Below are positions 26,408 through 36,504 of a stretch of 59,205 nt of DNA, in pieces (positions within the stretch are counted from its first letter, which is position 1; each line of letters starts with the position of its first letter). Position numbers and translations under genes: made by a program. Under the pieces are notes generated by a model. It worked only from the letters and a program-made list of their open reading frames with translations, made no database searches and was not told where the DNA came from. The stretch is from Lachnospiraceae bacterium (GTDB taxonomy: Bacteria; Bacillota; Clostridia; Lachnospirales; Lachnospiraceae): positions 1 through 59,205 of the forward strand of contig JAILKH010000122.1 of NCBI GenBank assembly GCA_024693925.1. Direction: 5' to 3'.

Positions 26408-26492
26408 TGTATTACTTAATTTGTTTTATAAAAAAAACAACACAAGAATTAGTTGTAAGAAAATTTGTTCGTACAATAATTGGTGTTTTTCC

Positions 26493-26520
26493 TTGAAAAA
26501 ATGCATATTTGTGATATAAT
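26493..26520 (+). promoter_or_regulatory. Promoter for the type IIA topoisomerase genes
   Basis: TTGAAA (26493–26498) and a perfect TATAAT (26515–26520) are 16 bases apart. Transcription starts about 35 bases before the ATG. Confidence 0.7.
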
Positions 26521-26562
26521 TAAATTTGTTTTTTGTATATGTTTTTATTAAGGGGAAAATAA

Positions 26563-28482
26563 ATGGCTGGTAAGGTAACATATGATGCAAGCAGTATTAC
26601 TGTGCTTGAAGGCTTGGAAGCTGTCAGAAAACGGCCCGGTATGTATATCGGAAGTGTTACGACAAAAGGACTTAATCATCTGATTTATGAAATAGTTGAT
26701 AATTCGGTTGATGAGCATTTGGCGGGATTTTGCAGTGAGATCAAGGTGACTCTTGAAGCTGACGGATCGGCCACCGTAGAAGATAACGGAAGAGGTATTC
26801 CGGTAGGAATGCACGAAAAAGGTATGAGTGCCGAACGACTTGTTTTTACAACTCTTCATGCCGGCGGTAAATTTGATGATTCCGTCTATAAAACCAGCGG
26901 AGGCCTGCATGGAGTAGGCTCTTCGGTGGTGAATGCATTGTCTCAATATCTTGATATCGAAGTGAGAAGAGAAGGGAAGATTTTTCATGACAGATACAGT
27001 AAAGGTATTCCCACGGTGGAGCTTGAAGACGGCTTACTGCCTGTTGTGGGCAGATCAAAGACTACCGGTACCAAGATCAATTTTCTTCCGGATGATACAA
27101 TATTTGAAAAAACCCGCTTCAAAGAAGAAGACATAAAAAGCCGACTTCATGAAACCGCTTATCTTAATCCGGATCTTACGATAATCTTTACGGATAACCG
27201 ACAGGAAATCCCCGAAACGGAAATCTTTCATGAAGAAGAGGGAATAATAGGTTTTGTCAGGGATATGAATAAGAATGAAGAGCCTATACATGAGCCGGTT
27301 TATTTCAGCGGAGAAGCGGACGGGATAAAGGTCGAGGTTGCATTTCAGTATGTAAATGATTTTCATGAAAATGTATTGGGATTCTGTAATAATATTTATA
27401 ATTCCGAGGGTGGTACCCATCTTACGGGATTTAAAACCATGTTTACAAACGTTATGAATACATATGCCCGTGAATTATCGATCCTTAAAGAAAAGGATGT
27501 AAATTTTACCGGTGCTGATATCAGAAACGGCATGACTGCCGTGATCTCCATTAAACATCCAAGCCCGAGATTTGAAGGGCAAACCAAAACAAAGCTGGAT
27601 AATCAGGATGCCACAAAAGCTGTTTCGAAGGTAACCGGTGATGAATCCGTAAGATATTTTGACCGTAATCTGGAGGATCTTAAGGCAATATTGGCCTGTG
27701 CCGAGAAAGCGGCCAAAATCAGGAAAAGTGAAGAAAAAGCAAAGACTAATATGCTTACTAAACAAAAGTACAGCTTTGACAGTAACGGTAAACTGGCCAA
27801 TTGTGAAAGTAAGGATGCTTCGAAATGCGAAATCTTTATAGTTGAAGGAGATTCAGCCGGCGGCTCTGCCAAAACTGCCAGAAATCGTATGTATCAGGCA
27901 ATTTTACCCATACGGGGTAAAATATTGAATGTTGAGAAAGCAACTATCGATAAGGTTCTTGCCAACGCAGAGATAAAAACCATGATATATGCTTTCGGAT
28001 GCGGCTTTTCGGAAGGCTACGGAAATGATTTTGATATAAGCAAATTAAAGTATGACAAGATCATAATCATGGCAGATGCGGATGTGGATGGTGCACATAT
28101 TTCAACACTTCTTCTAACTTTATTCTATAGGTTTATGCCGGAACTCATTTATGAAGGTCATGTTTATATTGCCATGCCACCTTTATATAAAGCAATGCCC
28201 AAAAAAGGGGATGAAGAATATCTGTATGATGATAAGGCTCTGTCGGAATATCGTAAGACTCATTCGGATTTCCTGCTTCAAAGATATAAGGGACTTGGAG
28301 AAATGGATGCCGAACAGCTTTGGGAAACAACGCTTGATCCCAAACGTCGTAAATTAAAGCTTGTTGAAATTGAAGATGCCAGACTTGCTTCAACCACAAC
28401 GGAAATGCTTATGGGAAACGAGGTTCCGCCAAGAAAGGCATTTATTTATAAGCATGCTCATGATGCTGAACTGGATGTTTAA
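26563..28482 (+). CDS. Type IIA DNA topoisomerase subunit B (GyrB/ParE family)
   Basis: A 639-residue ATPase/TOPRIM subunit. GHKL motifs are EIVDNSVDEHLAG, EDNGRGIPVG and GGLHGVGSSVVNALS; the ATP-lid QTK is in FEGQTKTKL. The TOPRIM metal ligands are in FIVEGDSAGGSA and IIMADADVDGAHI. The C-terminal YKGLGEMDAEQLWETT block is intact. It hydrolyses ATP to drive strand passage by the A subunit encoded 84 bases downstream. Length alone does not separate GyrB from ParE; since the A subunit lacks a GyrA box and no dnaA/recF is nearby, a topoisomerase IV role is plausible. An AAGGGGA site precedes the ATG. Confidence 0.93.
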   Translation: MAGKVTYDASSITVLEGLEAVRKRPGMYIGSVTTKGLNHLIYEIVDNSVDEHLAGFCSEIKVTLEADGSATVEDNGRGIPVGMHEKGMSAERLVFTTLHAGGKFDDSVYKTSGGLHGVGSSVVNALSQYLDIEVRREGKIFHDRYSKGIPTVELEDGLLPVVGRSKTTGTKINFLPDDTIFEKTRFKEEDIKSRLHETAYLNPDLTIIFTDNRQEIPETEIFHEEEGIIGFVRDMNKNEEPIHEPVYFSGEADGIKVEVAFQYVNDFHENVLGFCNNIYNSEGGTHLTGFKTMFTNVMNTYARELSILKEKDVNFTGADIRNGMTAVISIKHPSPRFEGQTKTKLDNQDATKAVSKVTGDESVRYFDRNLEDLKAILACAEKAAKIRKSEEKAKTNMLTKQKYSFDSNGKLANCESKDASKCEIFIVEGDSAGGSAKTARNRMYQAILPIRGKILNVEKATIDKVLANAEIKTMIYAFGCGFSEGYGNDFDISKLKYDKIIIMADADVDGAHISTLLLTLFYRFMPELIYEGHVYIAMPPLYKAMPKKGDEEYLYDDKALSEYRKTHSDFLLQRYKGLGEMDAEQLWETTLDPKRRKLKLVEIEDARLASTTTEMLMGNEVPPRKAFIYKHAHDAELDV

Positions 28483-28566
28483 AACGGTTATACAGACAGA
28501 AATGATCAATAAAGATGGAGAATCTGCCGACGGACGGAGGATTTGTACGAACAAAGGGAAAGTTAA

Positions 28567-30816
28567 ATGGATATAAAAGATGAAGAACAGATAATTAAAA
28601 CCGAATATTCGGAAGTGATGAGAAAGTCATATATTGATTATGCCATGAGCGTTATCATATCCAGAGCATTGCCGGATGTCAGAGATGGACTTAAGCCGGT
28701 TCAAAGACGTACTTTATATGATATGTATGAACTGGGTATACGATGGGATCGGCCTTACAGGAAGTCTGCACGTATCGTAGGAGATACAATGGGTAAATAT
28801 CATCCCCATGGAGACAGTTCTATATATGATGCTCTTGTGGTCATGTCACAGGATTTTAAAAAGGGAATGACACTTGTGGATGGGCATGGTAATTTCGGCT
28901 CTATTGAAGGGGATGGAGCGGCAGCTATGCGTTATACCGAAGCCCGTCTTGAGAAAGTTACTCAAGAAACGATCCTTGCGGATCTCGATAAAGATGTGGT
29001 GGATTTTATTCCTAATTTTGATGAGACGGAGAAGGAGCCGGAGGTTTTGCCGGCTAAGATCCCTAATCTTTTAATAAACGGTTCGGAGGGTATCGCCGTA
29101 GGCATGGCTACCAATATGCCACCTCATAATCTTTCGGAAGTTATTGAAGGCGTTAAGGCTTATATTAAGAAACCGACCATCACTACGGCTGAACTTATGG
29201 AATATATTCCCGGGCCGGATTTTCCGACGGGTGGTATTGTGGTAAACAAGGATGAGCTTATTGATATATATGAGACCGGATCCGGAAAGATTAAGATCCG
29301 GGGAAAGATAGAATATGAAAAGGGTAAAGCCGGTAAAGGCAGACTTGTGATTACAGAAATACCTTATACGATGATCGGAGCAAATATAAGTAAATTTCTT
29401 ATGGATGTTGTTGCTCTTATAGATACCAAGAAGACGAATGATATAGTGGATATATCAAATCAGTCCAGTAAAGAGGGTATAAGAATAGTTCTGGAGCTTC
29501 GTAAAGATGCCGATGTTGATAATTTGAAAAACATGCTGCTGAAAAAGACAAAGCTTGAAGACACTTTCGGTGTCAATATGCTTGCGGTAGCCGATGGAAG
29601 GCCCGAAACTCTGGGTCTTAAAGAAATAATAAGATATCATGTGGATTTTCAACGGGAGATCCGAACAAGGAAATACAGGAATCTTCTTCAGAAAGAGCTG
29701 GATAAAAAGGAAATTCAGGAAGGTCTTATAAAAGCCTGTGATGTTATAGATCTTATCATAGAGATATTAAGAGGATCGAAGGATGTCAAAACTGCCAAGG
29801 CCTGTCTTACTCAAGGCAAGACGGAAGGTATAAACTTTAAATCCAGAATATCCAAAAAGATGGCGGAACAATTGAAATTCAGTGATCGTCAGGCGGAAGC
29901 TATACTTTCCATGCGTTTGTATAAATTAATAGGACTTGAGCTGGAAGCACTTATGAAGGAGCATGAAGAGACTCTTTCAAATATTGAAAATTATAAGGAT
30001 ATCCTTACCAATCCCCGGACAATGGACAGACTTATAATAAAAGAGCTTGACAGTTATAAGAAGGAATACGGAAGAGAAAGAAGAACTGCAATAGAGAATG
30101 CCAAAGAGGTTGTTTTTGAAGAAAAGAAGATTGAAGAAACCGAAGTGATGTTTTTGATGGATCGTTTCGGCTATTCAAAAACCGTGGATATTTCGGTATA
30201 TGAAAAAAACAGGGAAACCATAGAAGCGGAGAATAAATATATTTTCCCGGTAATGAATACGGGCAGGATATGTCTTTTTACCAATAAAGGACAACTTCAT
30301 TCCATTAAAGTTATGGATCTGCCGCATGGTAAATTCAGGGATAAAGGTATTCCTGTGGATAATGTCAGTAATTACAGCTCCTCCAATGAGCTGATAATCC
30401 ATGTTGCGGATCTTAAAACCATCATAATGCAGAAGCTTTGCTTCGTTACGGTTAAATCAATGTTAAAGTTTGTATACGGTACGGAATTTGATATAACAAA
30501 GAGATCCGTATCTGCCACAAATCTTAATGATGATGATGAAGTTCTTACCGTATTTCCGGTAATAGATGAGAAAAATATTGTATTAAGAACTCGTGACGGA
30601 TATTTTCTTAAATTTCCTTTGGAGGATATTCCCCTAAAGAAAAAAGGAGCCGTGGGTGTAAGGGGAATGAAGCTTACTTCCAATGATATCATTACCCACG
30701 TTTATCCTTTGAAAAATGGGGTTGAACAGATTGTTGAAGTAAACGGCAGAAAGCTGGAACTCAATAAATTGAAGCTTGCCAGGAGAGATGCCAAAGGTAC
30801 TAAGATCAGAAAATAG
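28567..30816 (+). CDS. Type IIA DNA topoisomerase subunit A (ParC/GyrA family), no GyrA box seen
   Basis: A 749-residue breakage–reunion subunit. The active-site Tyr is Y123 in AMRYTEARL. The quinolone region [10 protein letters not shown] has Ser84 and Asp88 at the positions where resistance changes arise. The C-terminal beta-pinwheel starts near residue 515. Where gyrases have QRRGGRG after the first blade, this protein reads [15 protein letters not shown], and no Q-R-R-G-G motif is found elsewhere. Without it, DNA wrapping and negative supercoiling are lost in studied gyrases, so a ParC-like decatenase is inferred. It pairs with the B subunit just upstream. An AAAGGGAAAG site precedes the ATG. 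Confidence 0.92.
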   Translation: MDIKDEEQIIKTEYSEVMRKSYIDYAMSVIISRALPDVRDGLKPVQRRTLYDMYELGIRWDRPYRKSARIVGDTMGKYHPHGDSSIYDALVVMSQDFKKGMTLVDGHGNFGSIEGDGAAAMRYTEARLEKVTQETILADLDKDVVDFIPNFDETEKEPEVLPAKIPNLLINGSEGIAVGMATNMPPHNLSEVIEGVKAYIKKPTITTAELMEYIPGPDFPTGGIVVNKDELIDIYETGSGKIKIRGKIEYEKGKAGKGRLVITEIPYTMIGANISKFLMDVVALIDTKKTNDIVDISNQSSKEGIRIVLELRKDADVDNLKNMLLKKTKLEDTFGVNMLAVADGRPETLGLKEIIRYHVDFQREIRTRKYRNLLQKELDKKEIQEGLIKACDVIDLIIEILRGSKDVKTAKACLTQGKTEGINFKSRISKKMAEQLKFSDRQAEAILSMRLYKLIGLELEALMKEHEETLSNIENYKDILTNPRTMDRLIIKELDSYKKEYGRERRTAIENAKEVVFEEKKIEETEVMFLMDRFGYSKTVDISVYEKNRETIEAENKYIFPVMNTGRICLFTNKGQLHSIKVMDLPHGKFRDKGIPVDNVSNYSSSNELIIHVADLKTIIMQKLCFVTVKSMLKFVYGTEFDITKRSVSATNLNDDDEVLTVFPVIDEKNIVLRTRDGYFLKFPLEDIPLKKKGAVGVRGMKLTSNDIITHVYPLKNGVEQIVEVNGRKLELNKLKLARRDAKGTKIRK

Positions 30817-30852
30817 ATTGATAATGCGATAATGATTTTCAGGAGATCAGAT

Positions 30853-31422
30853 ATGAGAGTTATTGCGGGAAGTGCAAGAAGATTACTGCTAAAAACTCCG
30901 GCCGGTTATGTGACAAGACCTACTTCGGATAAGGTTAAAGAGACACTTTTTAATATTTTGATGCCATATATATATTCGGACACGGTATTTTTGGATCTCT
31001 TCAGCGGAAGCGGTGGGATCGGTATTGAAGCATTGAGCAGAGGCGCCTTAAAAACGGTTTTTGTCGAAAATAATAAGGAGGCTGTTGCTTGTATAAAAGA
31101 AAACCTTAAGACCACCCGGTTTTCCGAGGCTTCTTCGGTTATGAATTCAGATGCCCTGACAGCACTTCACAAGCTGGAGGGACAGGAGATTTTTGATATT
31201 ATTTTTATGGATCCGCCGTATAATAAAGGGTATGAAAGATCGATCCTGGAGTATCTTGCTCATTCGGGTATGGTAAATAATGAGACACTTATAGTTGTTG
31301 AAGCTTCAAATGAAACGGATTTTGATTATGTGGCTGAATTGGGATATAAGGTTGTGAAATTTAAAAAATATAAGAATAATTGTCATTTGTTTTTGAATAT
31401 CAAAGAAAAGGAGACTAAATGA
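30853..31422 (+). CDS. rsmD: 16S rRNA (guanine(966)-N2)-methyltransferase RsmD
   Basis: A 189-residue SAM-dependent methyltransferase. It begins [16 protein letters not shown] with the family's [15 protein letters not shown] block. The SAM-binding loop is [19 protein letters not shown] and the catalytic motif IV is FMDPPYN. It methylates G966 of 16S rRNA in the small subunit. The ATG at 30853 has AGGAG seven bases upstream; an ATG at 30832 is in frame but lacks a site. It overlaps coaD by ATGA, the usual rsmD–coaD pair. Confidence 0.95.
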   Translation: MRVIAGSARRLLLKTPAGYVTRPTSDKVKETLFNILMPYIYSDTVFLDLFSGSGGIGIEALSRGALKTVFVENNKEAVACIKENLKTTRFSEASSVMNSDALTALHKLEGQEIFDIIFMDPPYNKGYERSILEYLAHSGMVNNETLIVVEASNETDFDYVAELGYKVVKFKKYKNNCHLFLNIKEKETK

Positions 31423-31904
31423 AAAGAGCTATTTATCCCGGAAGTTTTGATCCGGTCACTTATGGACATATTGATATTATAAGGAGAGCGGCTGATATTT
31501 TTGATGAGCTTCAGGTCAGTGTACTGAATAACAAAGTTAAAACTCCGTTGTTTTCTGTAGAGGAACGTGTTAATATATTGAAGGAAGTCACAAAGGATAT
31601 TCCCAATGTCAATGTTGCCAGTTATGATGGTCTGCTTGTGGATTATTGTAAAAAAAATAATGCCGGAGTAATAATAAGAGGGTTAAGAGCTATTACCGAT
31701 TTTGAATTTGAATTGCAGTTGGCGCAGACAAATCGTAAGTTGGGTGATGATGTTGATACGGTATTTTTAACAACAAGTCTTGAGTATGCTTATTTAAGTT
31801 CATCGACGGTCAAAGAGGTGGCGGGATTCGGTGGTGATATAAGTAAATTTGTGCCCCCCTTTATTGCAGAACTTACATATAAAAAATATAATATTAAACG
31901 GTAA
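31419..31904 (+). CDS. coaD: Pantetheine-phosphate adenylyltransferase
   Basis: A 161-residue nucleotidyltransferase, normal CoaD length. The N-terminal [14 protein letters not shown] holds the TxGH motif (T-Y-G-H), and [22 protein letters not shown] and [15 protein letters not shown] are the family's other blocks. It adenylates 4'-phosphopantetheine to dephospho-CoA, the penultimate step of CoA synthesis in the cytosol. Start codon and rsmD stop overlap by ATGA, so translation is coupled. Confidence 0.97.
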   Translation: MKRAIYPGSFDPVTYGHIDIIRRAADIFDELQVSVLNNKVKTPLFSVEERVNILKEVTKDIPNVNVASYDGLLVDYCKKNNAGVIIRGLRAITDFEFELQLAQTNRKLGDDVDTVFLTTSLEYAYLSSSTVKEVAGFGGDISKFVPPFIAELTYKKYNIKR

Positions 31905-31924
31905 AGTATATGAGGAGATTATAA

Positions 31925-32572
31925 ATGAGCAGTAAGATTGAACAGATAATTGACGAAATTGAAGATTTTATTGACAGATGTAAATTCCAAACTTTTTCCA
32001 GTACAAATATTCTTGTAGATAAAGAACATATGGAAGAACTGCTTAGAGAATTAAGAATGAAGACTCCTGATGAAATAAAAAGATATCAGAAGATCATCAG
32101 TAATAAGGAAGCCATTCTTAATGATGCAAAGGAAAAGGCTGAAGCTATGATAAATGAGGCTCAGATACATACCGATCATATGGTAAATGAGCATGAAATA
32201 ATGCAACAGGCTTATGCACAGGCAAACGCAGTAGTCCAGCAGGCAGTATCTCAGGCTCAGCAGATATTGGATACGGCAACTGCAGATGCTAACGGGATAC
32301 GAGAGTCGGCTATGAAATATACGGATGATATGCTTGCCGAATTACAGGGAATAGTTAAAACCGCAATTGGTGATGCTCAGTCCAAATACACCGGACTGCT
32401 GGAAAGACTCAAAAGCTGTGAAACGGTTATTGATAAAAACCGGGCAGCGTTATATCCTCAGGTGGAATTGGAAAAAGAGATAGCATCATTGGAGGGTACG
32501 GCTAAGACGGTAAACAATGATAATACATCTTCGGCTGAAGCCGGTGTAAAAACGGACATGTTAAATAAGTAA
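31925..32572 (+). CDS. Coiled-coil protein, ATP synthase B/DivIVA-like helix
   Basis: A 215-residue, almost fully helical soluble protein. The first part (IEQIIDEIEDFIDRCKF, LLRELRMKTPDEIKRYQKII) is followed by a long Ala/Gln-rich coiled coil (EAILNDAKEKAEAMINEAQ, AVVQQAVSQAQQILDTA). A Thr/Ser/Asn-rich tail ends it. Similar proteins follow coaD in Lachnospiraceae and are often labelled ATPase, without an ATP-binding motif; none is visible here. A scaffold or division-linked role is possible but not shown. An AGGAG site precedes the ATG and a strong terminator ends the transcript. Confidence 0.75.
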   Translation: MSSKIEQIIDEIEDFIDRCKFQTFSSTNILVDKEHMEELLRELRMKTPDEIKRYQKIISNKEAILNDAKEKAEAMINEAQIHTDHMVNEHEIMQQAYAQANAVVQQAVSQAQQILDTATADANGIRESAMKYTDDMLAELQGIVKTAIGDAQSKYTGLLERLKSCETVIDKNRAALYPQVELEKEIASLEGTAKTVNNDNTSSAEAGVKTDMLNK

Positions 32573-32575
32573 ATA

Positions 32576-32605
32576 AAAGGGACCGGAGGCGGTCCCTTTT
32601 TGAAA
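32576..32605 (+). terminator. Rho-independent terminator
   Basis: AAAGGGACCG pairs perfectly with CGGTCCCTTT (32576–32599) around GAGG, and TTTT runs on. It ends the topoisomerase–rsmD–coaD region. Confidence 0.9.
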
Positions 32606-32673
32606 ATATTTATGATTTTTAAAAAAATCTAATCCTTTTGTTTGTTTAAAAAAACGATATAGGAAGTGAAAAA

Positions 32674-34134
32674 ATGGGCAAACTTGATAATTTGGAACCA
32701 AACAGAGTGTTTTATTATTTTGAACAGATCACATCGATCCCTCATGGCTCGGAGAATACGGCAGCACTTTCTGATTATTGTGCTGATTTTGCCAAAAGGA
32801 ACGGACTTGAATATGTAAAAGATGAATTTAATAATGTGCTTATACGTAAAGCCGCATCAATCGGCTGTGAAAATGCACAACCTCTTTTGTTGCAAGGTCA
32901 TCTTGATATGGTCTGTGAAAAAAATTATGATTATGATAATAAATTTGATTTTCAAAAGGATCCTTTGAAAATTGCCGTAATGGACGATTACATATATGCT
33001 GTAGGTACAACGCTTGGCGGTGATGACGGTATTGCCGTAGCTTATATGCTTGCAATACTTGAAGACGATTCCATAAAGCATCCTATGCTTGAATGTCTTT
33101 TTACTTCGGATGAAGAGATAGGTATGATTGGAATGCAGGCTTTTGACGTTTCACAGCTTCGTTCAAGAAGAATGATTAATATTGATAATGATGTTGAAGG
33201 TCAGATACTTGTAAGTTCTGCGGGCGGCAGGAAGGTTAAACTGCGTGCACCGGTAAGATATGTGAATTCTCAAGGGATAATTTATGATATTGTGATTTGC
33301 GGCCTTATCGGAGGACATTCCGGTTCTGAAATAGATAAATACAGGGGGAATGCAAATCTTCTTATGGGACGTCTTCTCCATTTCCTTAAAGGAAAGGTTA
33401 ATTATGATCTTTTTTATTTAAAAGGCGGACTTCAGGATAATGCGATCCCACGAGAGGCTAAGGCATCGGTGGTTATTTCCGAAGATGATATTGTGCGTTT
33501 TGAAGATCTTATTACGGAATTTGAGATCAATATTATAAATGAATATCGTAAAATAGAAAATAATATAACCATATACAGTGAATGCAGAGGTAAAGGTGAA
33601 GCAGAAGTTTTAACCAAAAAAACAATGGAGAGAATTATCTTCCTTCTGATGACCATACCGGATGGGATCGCTAAAATGTGTCCCGAAGCCGAAAAGATAG
33701 TTCAGACTTCCTCCAATGCGGGAATTGTAAGACTTAAGGATAAATATTTTGAAATAATAATAAGTATCAGAAGTTCAATGTCCACTGAAAAGATAGCTCT
33801 CAGTGATAAATTGCAATATCTTATTGAGACTGTCGGCGGAACTTTTATTTCCGAAGCCGATTATCCGGCCTGGGAATATAAGGAACGTTCAAAATTAAGG
33901 GATATCGTGGTTGATTGTTATAGGGAGCTCTTTAAAAAAGATCCTGTGGTCACAATGATCCATGCAGGACTTGAATGCGGAATCATTTATGATAAAGTTA
34001 AGGGAATTGATATTATTTCTTTGGGGCCGGATATTGAAGATATCCATACTCCTAAGGAAAAACTCAGTATCAGTTCGGTTGAAAGAACCTATCGTCTTTT
34101 GCTTGAAATAATGGAGAGATGTGTTAATGAGTGA
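32674..34134 (+). CDS. pepD: Aminoacyl-histidine dipeptidase (PepD, M20C)
   Basis: A 486-residue M20 metallopeptidase. The zinc ligands and catalytic residues are in LQGHLDMVC (His and Asp), GGDDGIAVAYM (bridging Asp), TSDEEIGMIGM (general base Glu), NIDNDVEG and the last His in IHAGLECGI. The inserted lid/dimerisation domain with GGHSGSEIDKYRGNA is present. It cleaves Xaa-His and related dipeptides in the cytosol. It has no signal peptide. It starts after AGGAAGTG, and the next gene overlaps its end by eight bases. Confidence 0.93.
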   Translation: MGKLDNLEPNRVFYYFEQITSIPHGSENTAALSDYCADFAKRNGLEYVKDEFNNVLIRKAASIGCENAQPLLLQGHLDMVCEKNYDYDNKFDFQKDPLKIAVMDDYIYAVGTTLGGDDGIAVAYMLAILEDDSIKHPMLECLFTSDEEIGMIGMQAFDVSQLRSRRMINIDNDVEGQILVSSAGGRKVKLRAPVRYVNSQGIIYDIVICGLIGGHSGSEIDKYRGNANLLMGRLLHFLKGKVNYDLFYLKGGLQDNAIPREAKASVVISEDDIVRFEDLITEFEINIINEYRKIENNITIYSECRGKGEAEVLTKKTMERIIFLLMTIPDGIAKMCPEAEKIVQTSSNAGIVRLKDKYFEIIISIRSSMSTEKIALSDKLQYLIETVGGTFISEADYPAWEYKERSKLRDIVVDCYRELFKKDPVVTMIHAGLECGIIYDKVKGIDIISLGPDIEDIHTPKEKLSISSVERTYRLLLEIMERCVNE

Positions 34135-34852
34135 GAAGCTTAGGCTGGATCGTTTTATTAGTGATTGTTGTGATCTGAGTCGTAAACAGGCCGTTCCCGT
34201 GATAAGAGAGGGAAGGGTGAGTGTGGACGGAAAGGTTATCAAAGAACCCGGTTTGAAGATTGATGATCATGCGTCAGTTATGCTTGATGATAAAAAACTT
34301 GAGTATAGCAGGTTCTGTTATTATATGTTTAATAAACCGGCAGGTTGTGTTAGTGCGGTTAAAGATAAGCTTAGTGAAACTGTATTATCATATCTGAAAG
34401 GTGTGCATATTGAGGGACTGTTTCCCATAGGGAGATTGGATAAGGATACAGAGGGCCTTTTGTTTATTACCAATGACGGTAAATTATGTCATAATCTTAT
34501 ATCTCCCCGCAAGCAGGTGGAAAAGGTATATTACGTTGTTTCGGATAAAGAACTTGATGAAAAGGCGTTTAAAGCATTTGAAGACGGAATTGATATAGGA
34601 GAAGAGAAGAAATGTCTTCCGGCTGTTATCAAAGCAGTTGATAATATGGATGATAATACCGGGTATGCTTATGAGCTTACCATAACGGAGGGGAGATTCC
34701 ATCAGGTAAAACGTATGTTTATAGCTGTGGGAGCAAAGGTTATGTATTTAAAAAGAGTAGCTATAGGCGGTGTTTCACTGGATCGGGATCTTGAAAAAGG
34801 AGCTTATCGCAGATTGACGAAAGAAGAAATAGAATTATTAAAAAGAGAGTGA
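34127..34852 (+). CDS. Pseudouridine synthase, RsuA/RluB family
   Basis: A 241-residue protein. An N-terminal S4 RNA-binding domain (LRLDRFISDCCDLSRKQAVPVIREGRVSVDGKV) leads to the RsuA-type catalytic domain with GRLDKDTEGLLFITNDG, where the Asp is the nucleophile, and GRFHQVKRMF near the end. It makes pseudouridine in 16S or 23S rRNA; which site cannot be told. The ATG at 34127 is chosen over a GTG at 34121 because of a GGAGAG about eight bases upstream. The start lies inside the end of pepD. Confidence 0.92.
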   Translation: MSEKLRLDRFISDCCDLSRKQAVPVIREGRVSVDGKVIKEPGLKIDDHASVMLDDKKLEYSRFCYYMFNKPAGCVSAVKDKLSETVLSYLKGVHIEGLFPIGRLDKDTEGLLFITNDGKLCHNLISPRKQVEKVYYVVSDKELDEKAFKAFEDGIDIGEEKKCLPAVIKAVDNMDDNTGYAYELTITEGRFHQVKRMFIAVGAKVMYLKRVAIGGVSLDRDLEKGAYRRLTKEEIELLKRE

Positions 34853-35433
34853 AGGATTTGAAGAAGATAAAGGGTGAATGGGGATATATTAATTACCAGC
34901 GTAAAAGGATTTTGATCATTACGCTGGTTCTCTATGTTTGTTCTATCGGGATTTATTTGTTTGGGTATATGACGCTTCATACCTCCAAAAGCTTATTTAG
35001 CGTGATGGCGGTCCTGGGAATCCTACCCGCAAGCAAAAGTATGGTTAATCTCATAATGTTCCTGCGTTATAAATCCCTTGATCCGAATATATACGAATTA
35101 TATTTAAAAAATGTAAATAATATTCCCATTATATATGAATTGCCTTTTACAACTTATGAAAAAACATATTTTGTGGAAGCTTTGGTATGTTGTGCGGGAA
35201 ATGTGATCTGTTATTATGGTCATAAAGATAAAAAAAACATAAATATTGTTAATTTAAAACAGCATCTTAATACGGTACTTAAAAATGATGGGCATAAGGA
35301 TTATATATTAAAGATATATGATAACAGAGATGAATTCTTAAAAAGGGTAAAAGATATTAACGATCACTTTGATGTAAAAGAAACAGCAAGGGATGAAGGG
35401 ATTCTTAATACTTTAAGAAGCGTCAGTCTTTGA
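34849..35433 (+). CDS. Hypothetical membrane protein
   Basis: A 194-residue protein with two or three membrane segments near the N-terminus (about 20–42 and 48–70), then a soluble domain of 120 residues rich in Lys and Asn (NIPIIYELPFTTYEKTYFVEALVCCAGNVICYYGHKDK). I do not recognise it. It starts with GTG overlapping the stop of the pseudouridine synthase; a TTG nine bases on is an alternative. It sits between two RNA pseudouridine synthases, and 15 bases before the second. Similar proteins seem confined to this group of bacteria. Confidence 0.65.
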   Translation: MKDLKKIKGEWGYINYQRKRILIITLVLYVCSIGIYLFGYMTLHTSKSLFSVMAVLGILPASKSMVNLIMFLRYKSLDPNIYELYLKNVNNIPIIYELPFTTYEKTYFVEALVCCAGNVICYYGHKDKKNINIVNLKQHLNTVLKNDGHKDYILKIYDNRDEFLKRVKDINDHFDVKETARDEGILNTLRSVSL

Positions 35434-35448
35434 TGGTAAAGGTATTTT

Positions 35449-36504
35449 ATGAAAGAGTTTATTATAAAGGATACGGATGAAGGTTTACGACTGGATAAGC
35501 AGCTTTTAAAAATACTTAATAAGGCCGGTTCCGGATTTATTTATAAAATGTTAAGGAAAAAGAATATTACCTTAAACGGGAAAAAGGCATTGGGAAGTGA
35601 ACACCTTAAAGCCGGAGATGTAATAAGAATTTATCTCAGTGAAGATACTTTTGAAAAATTTTCCGGATCAGGGATACTTAAGTCTGATATTAATGCTAGG
35701 TTTAAAGATATTTCGGATTGGATAATATTTGAAGATGATAATATAATGTTGATAAATAAGCCTGCGGGTGTGCTGTCTCAAAAGGCTAAGGATACGGATT
35801 TTTCTCTTAATGAGATGTGTCTTTTCCATATGATCGATAATAATGAACTTAATGAAGAAAAACTTAAGCTGTTCACGCCTTCTATTTGCAACCGGCTGGA
35901 TAGAAACACCTCCGGATTGATCATTTTCGGAAAGACTTATTCCGCAGCTTCTGTTTTGGGAGAGGCTTTAAGATTAAGGACCATAAAGAAATATTATTTG
36001 TGTATAGTGAAAGGGCAGGTGTCAACTCCCGGTCTGATAAACGGATATCTTATAAAGAATGAAACTGAAAATAAGGTGACCGTAAAGAATGAGTTTGTTA
36101 ATGGTTCGCAGAAGGTTTCGTTATCTTACAAACCCCTTAAGGGTTCGTTAAAATATACGCTTCTTGAAGTTGATCTTATAACCGGAAAGTCTCATCAGAT
36201 AAGGGCACTTATGGCCTATAAGGGTCATCCTTTGCTGGCGGATCCTAAATATGGAGATAAAATTCTAAATAAAGAATTAATAAAGGAATATGGTGTGGAA
36301 CAACAGCTTCTGCATTCCTTCAGGCTTGTTATGCCAAAGGATCTGCAAGGAGGTATGAAAGATCTTAAAGAAAGAGAATTTATTGCAGATACTCCATGGT
36401 ATTTTGAACCTTTTATGAAACAGATGAATATAATATATAACGGAGAAGGGTTATGCCGACATGGAACAGCAGGGGACTTCGGGGATCAACGCTTGAAGAC
36501 CTGA
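35449..36504 (+). CDS. Pseudouridine synthase, RluA family (RluC/RluD-like)
   Basis: A 351-residue protein. An N-terminal S4 domain (EGLRLDKQLLKILNKAG...ITLNGKKA) is followed by the RluA catalytic domain with INKPAGVLSQ and the nucleophile motif NRLDRNTSGLIIFGK, then LITGKSHQIRALMAYKGHPLLAD. It modifies uridines in 23S rRNA, as RluC or RluD do. The last about 17 residues run into the recU gene in another frame, a 52-base overlap. This suggests that an earlier stop codon was lost. Confidence 0.9.
   Translation: MKEFIIKDTDEGLRLDKQLLKILNKAGSGFIYKMLRKKNITLNGKKALGSEHLKAGDVIRIYLSEDTFEKFSGSGILKSDINARFKDISDWIIFEDDNIMLINKPAGVLSQKAKDTDFSLNEMCLFHMIDNNELNEEKLKLFTPSICNRLDRNTSGLIIFGKTYSAASVLGEALRLRTIKKYYLCIVKGQVSTPGLINGYLIKNETENKVTVKNEFVNGSQKVSLSYKPLKGSLKYTLLEVDLITGKSHQIRALMAYKGHPLLADPKYGDKILNKELIKEYGVEQQLLHSFRLVMPKDLQGGMKDLKEREFIADTPWYFEPFMKQMNIIYNGEGLCRHGTAGDFGDQRLKT

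Noticed and set aside
26440-26490. LexA-like site (TTTGTTCGTACAA) upstream of the topoisomerase promoter
   Set aside because: The complement gives CGAACAAATTTTC, which lacks the GTTYG half; only one arm matches.
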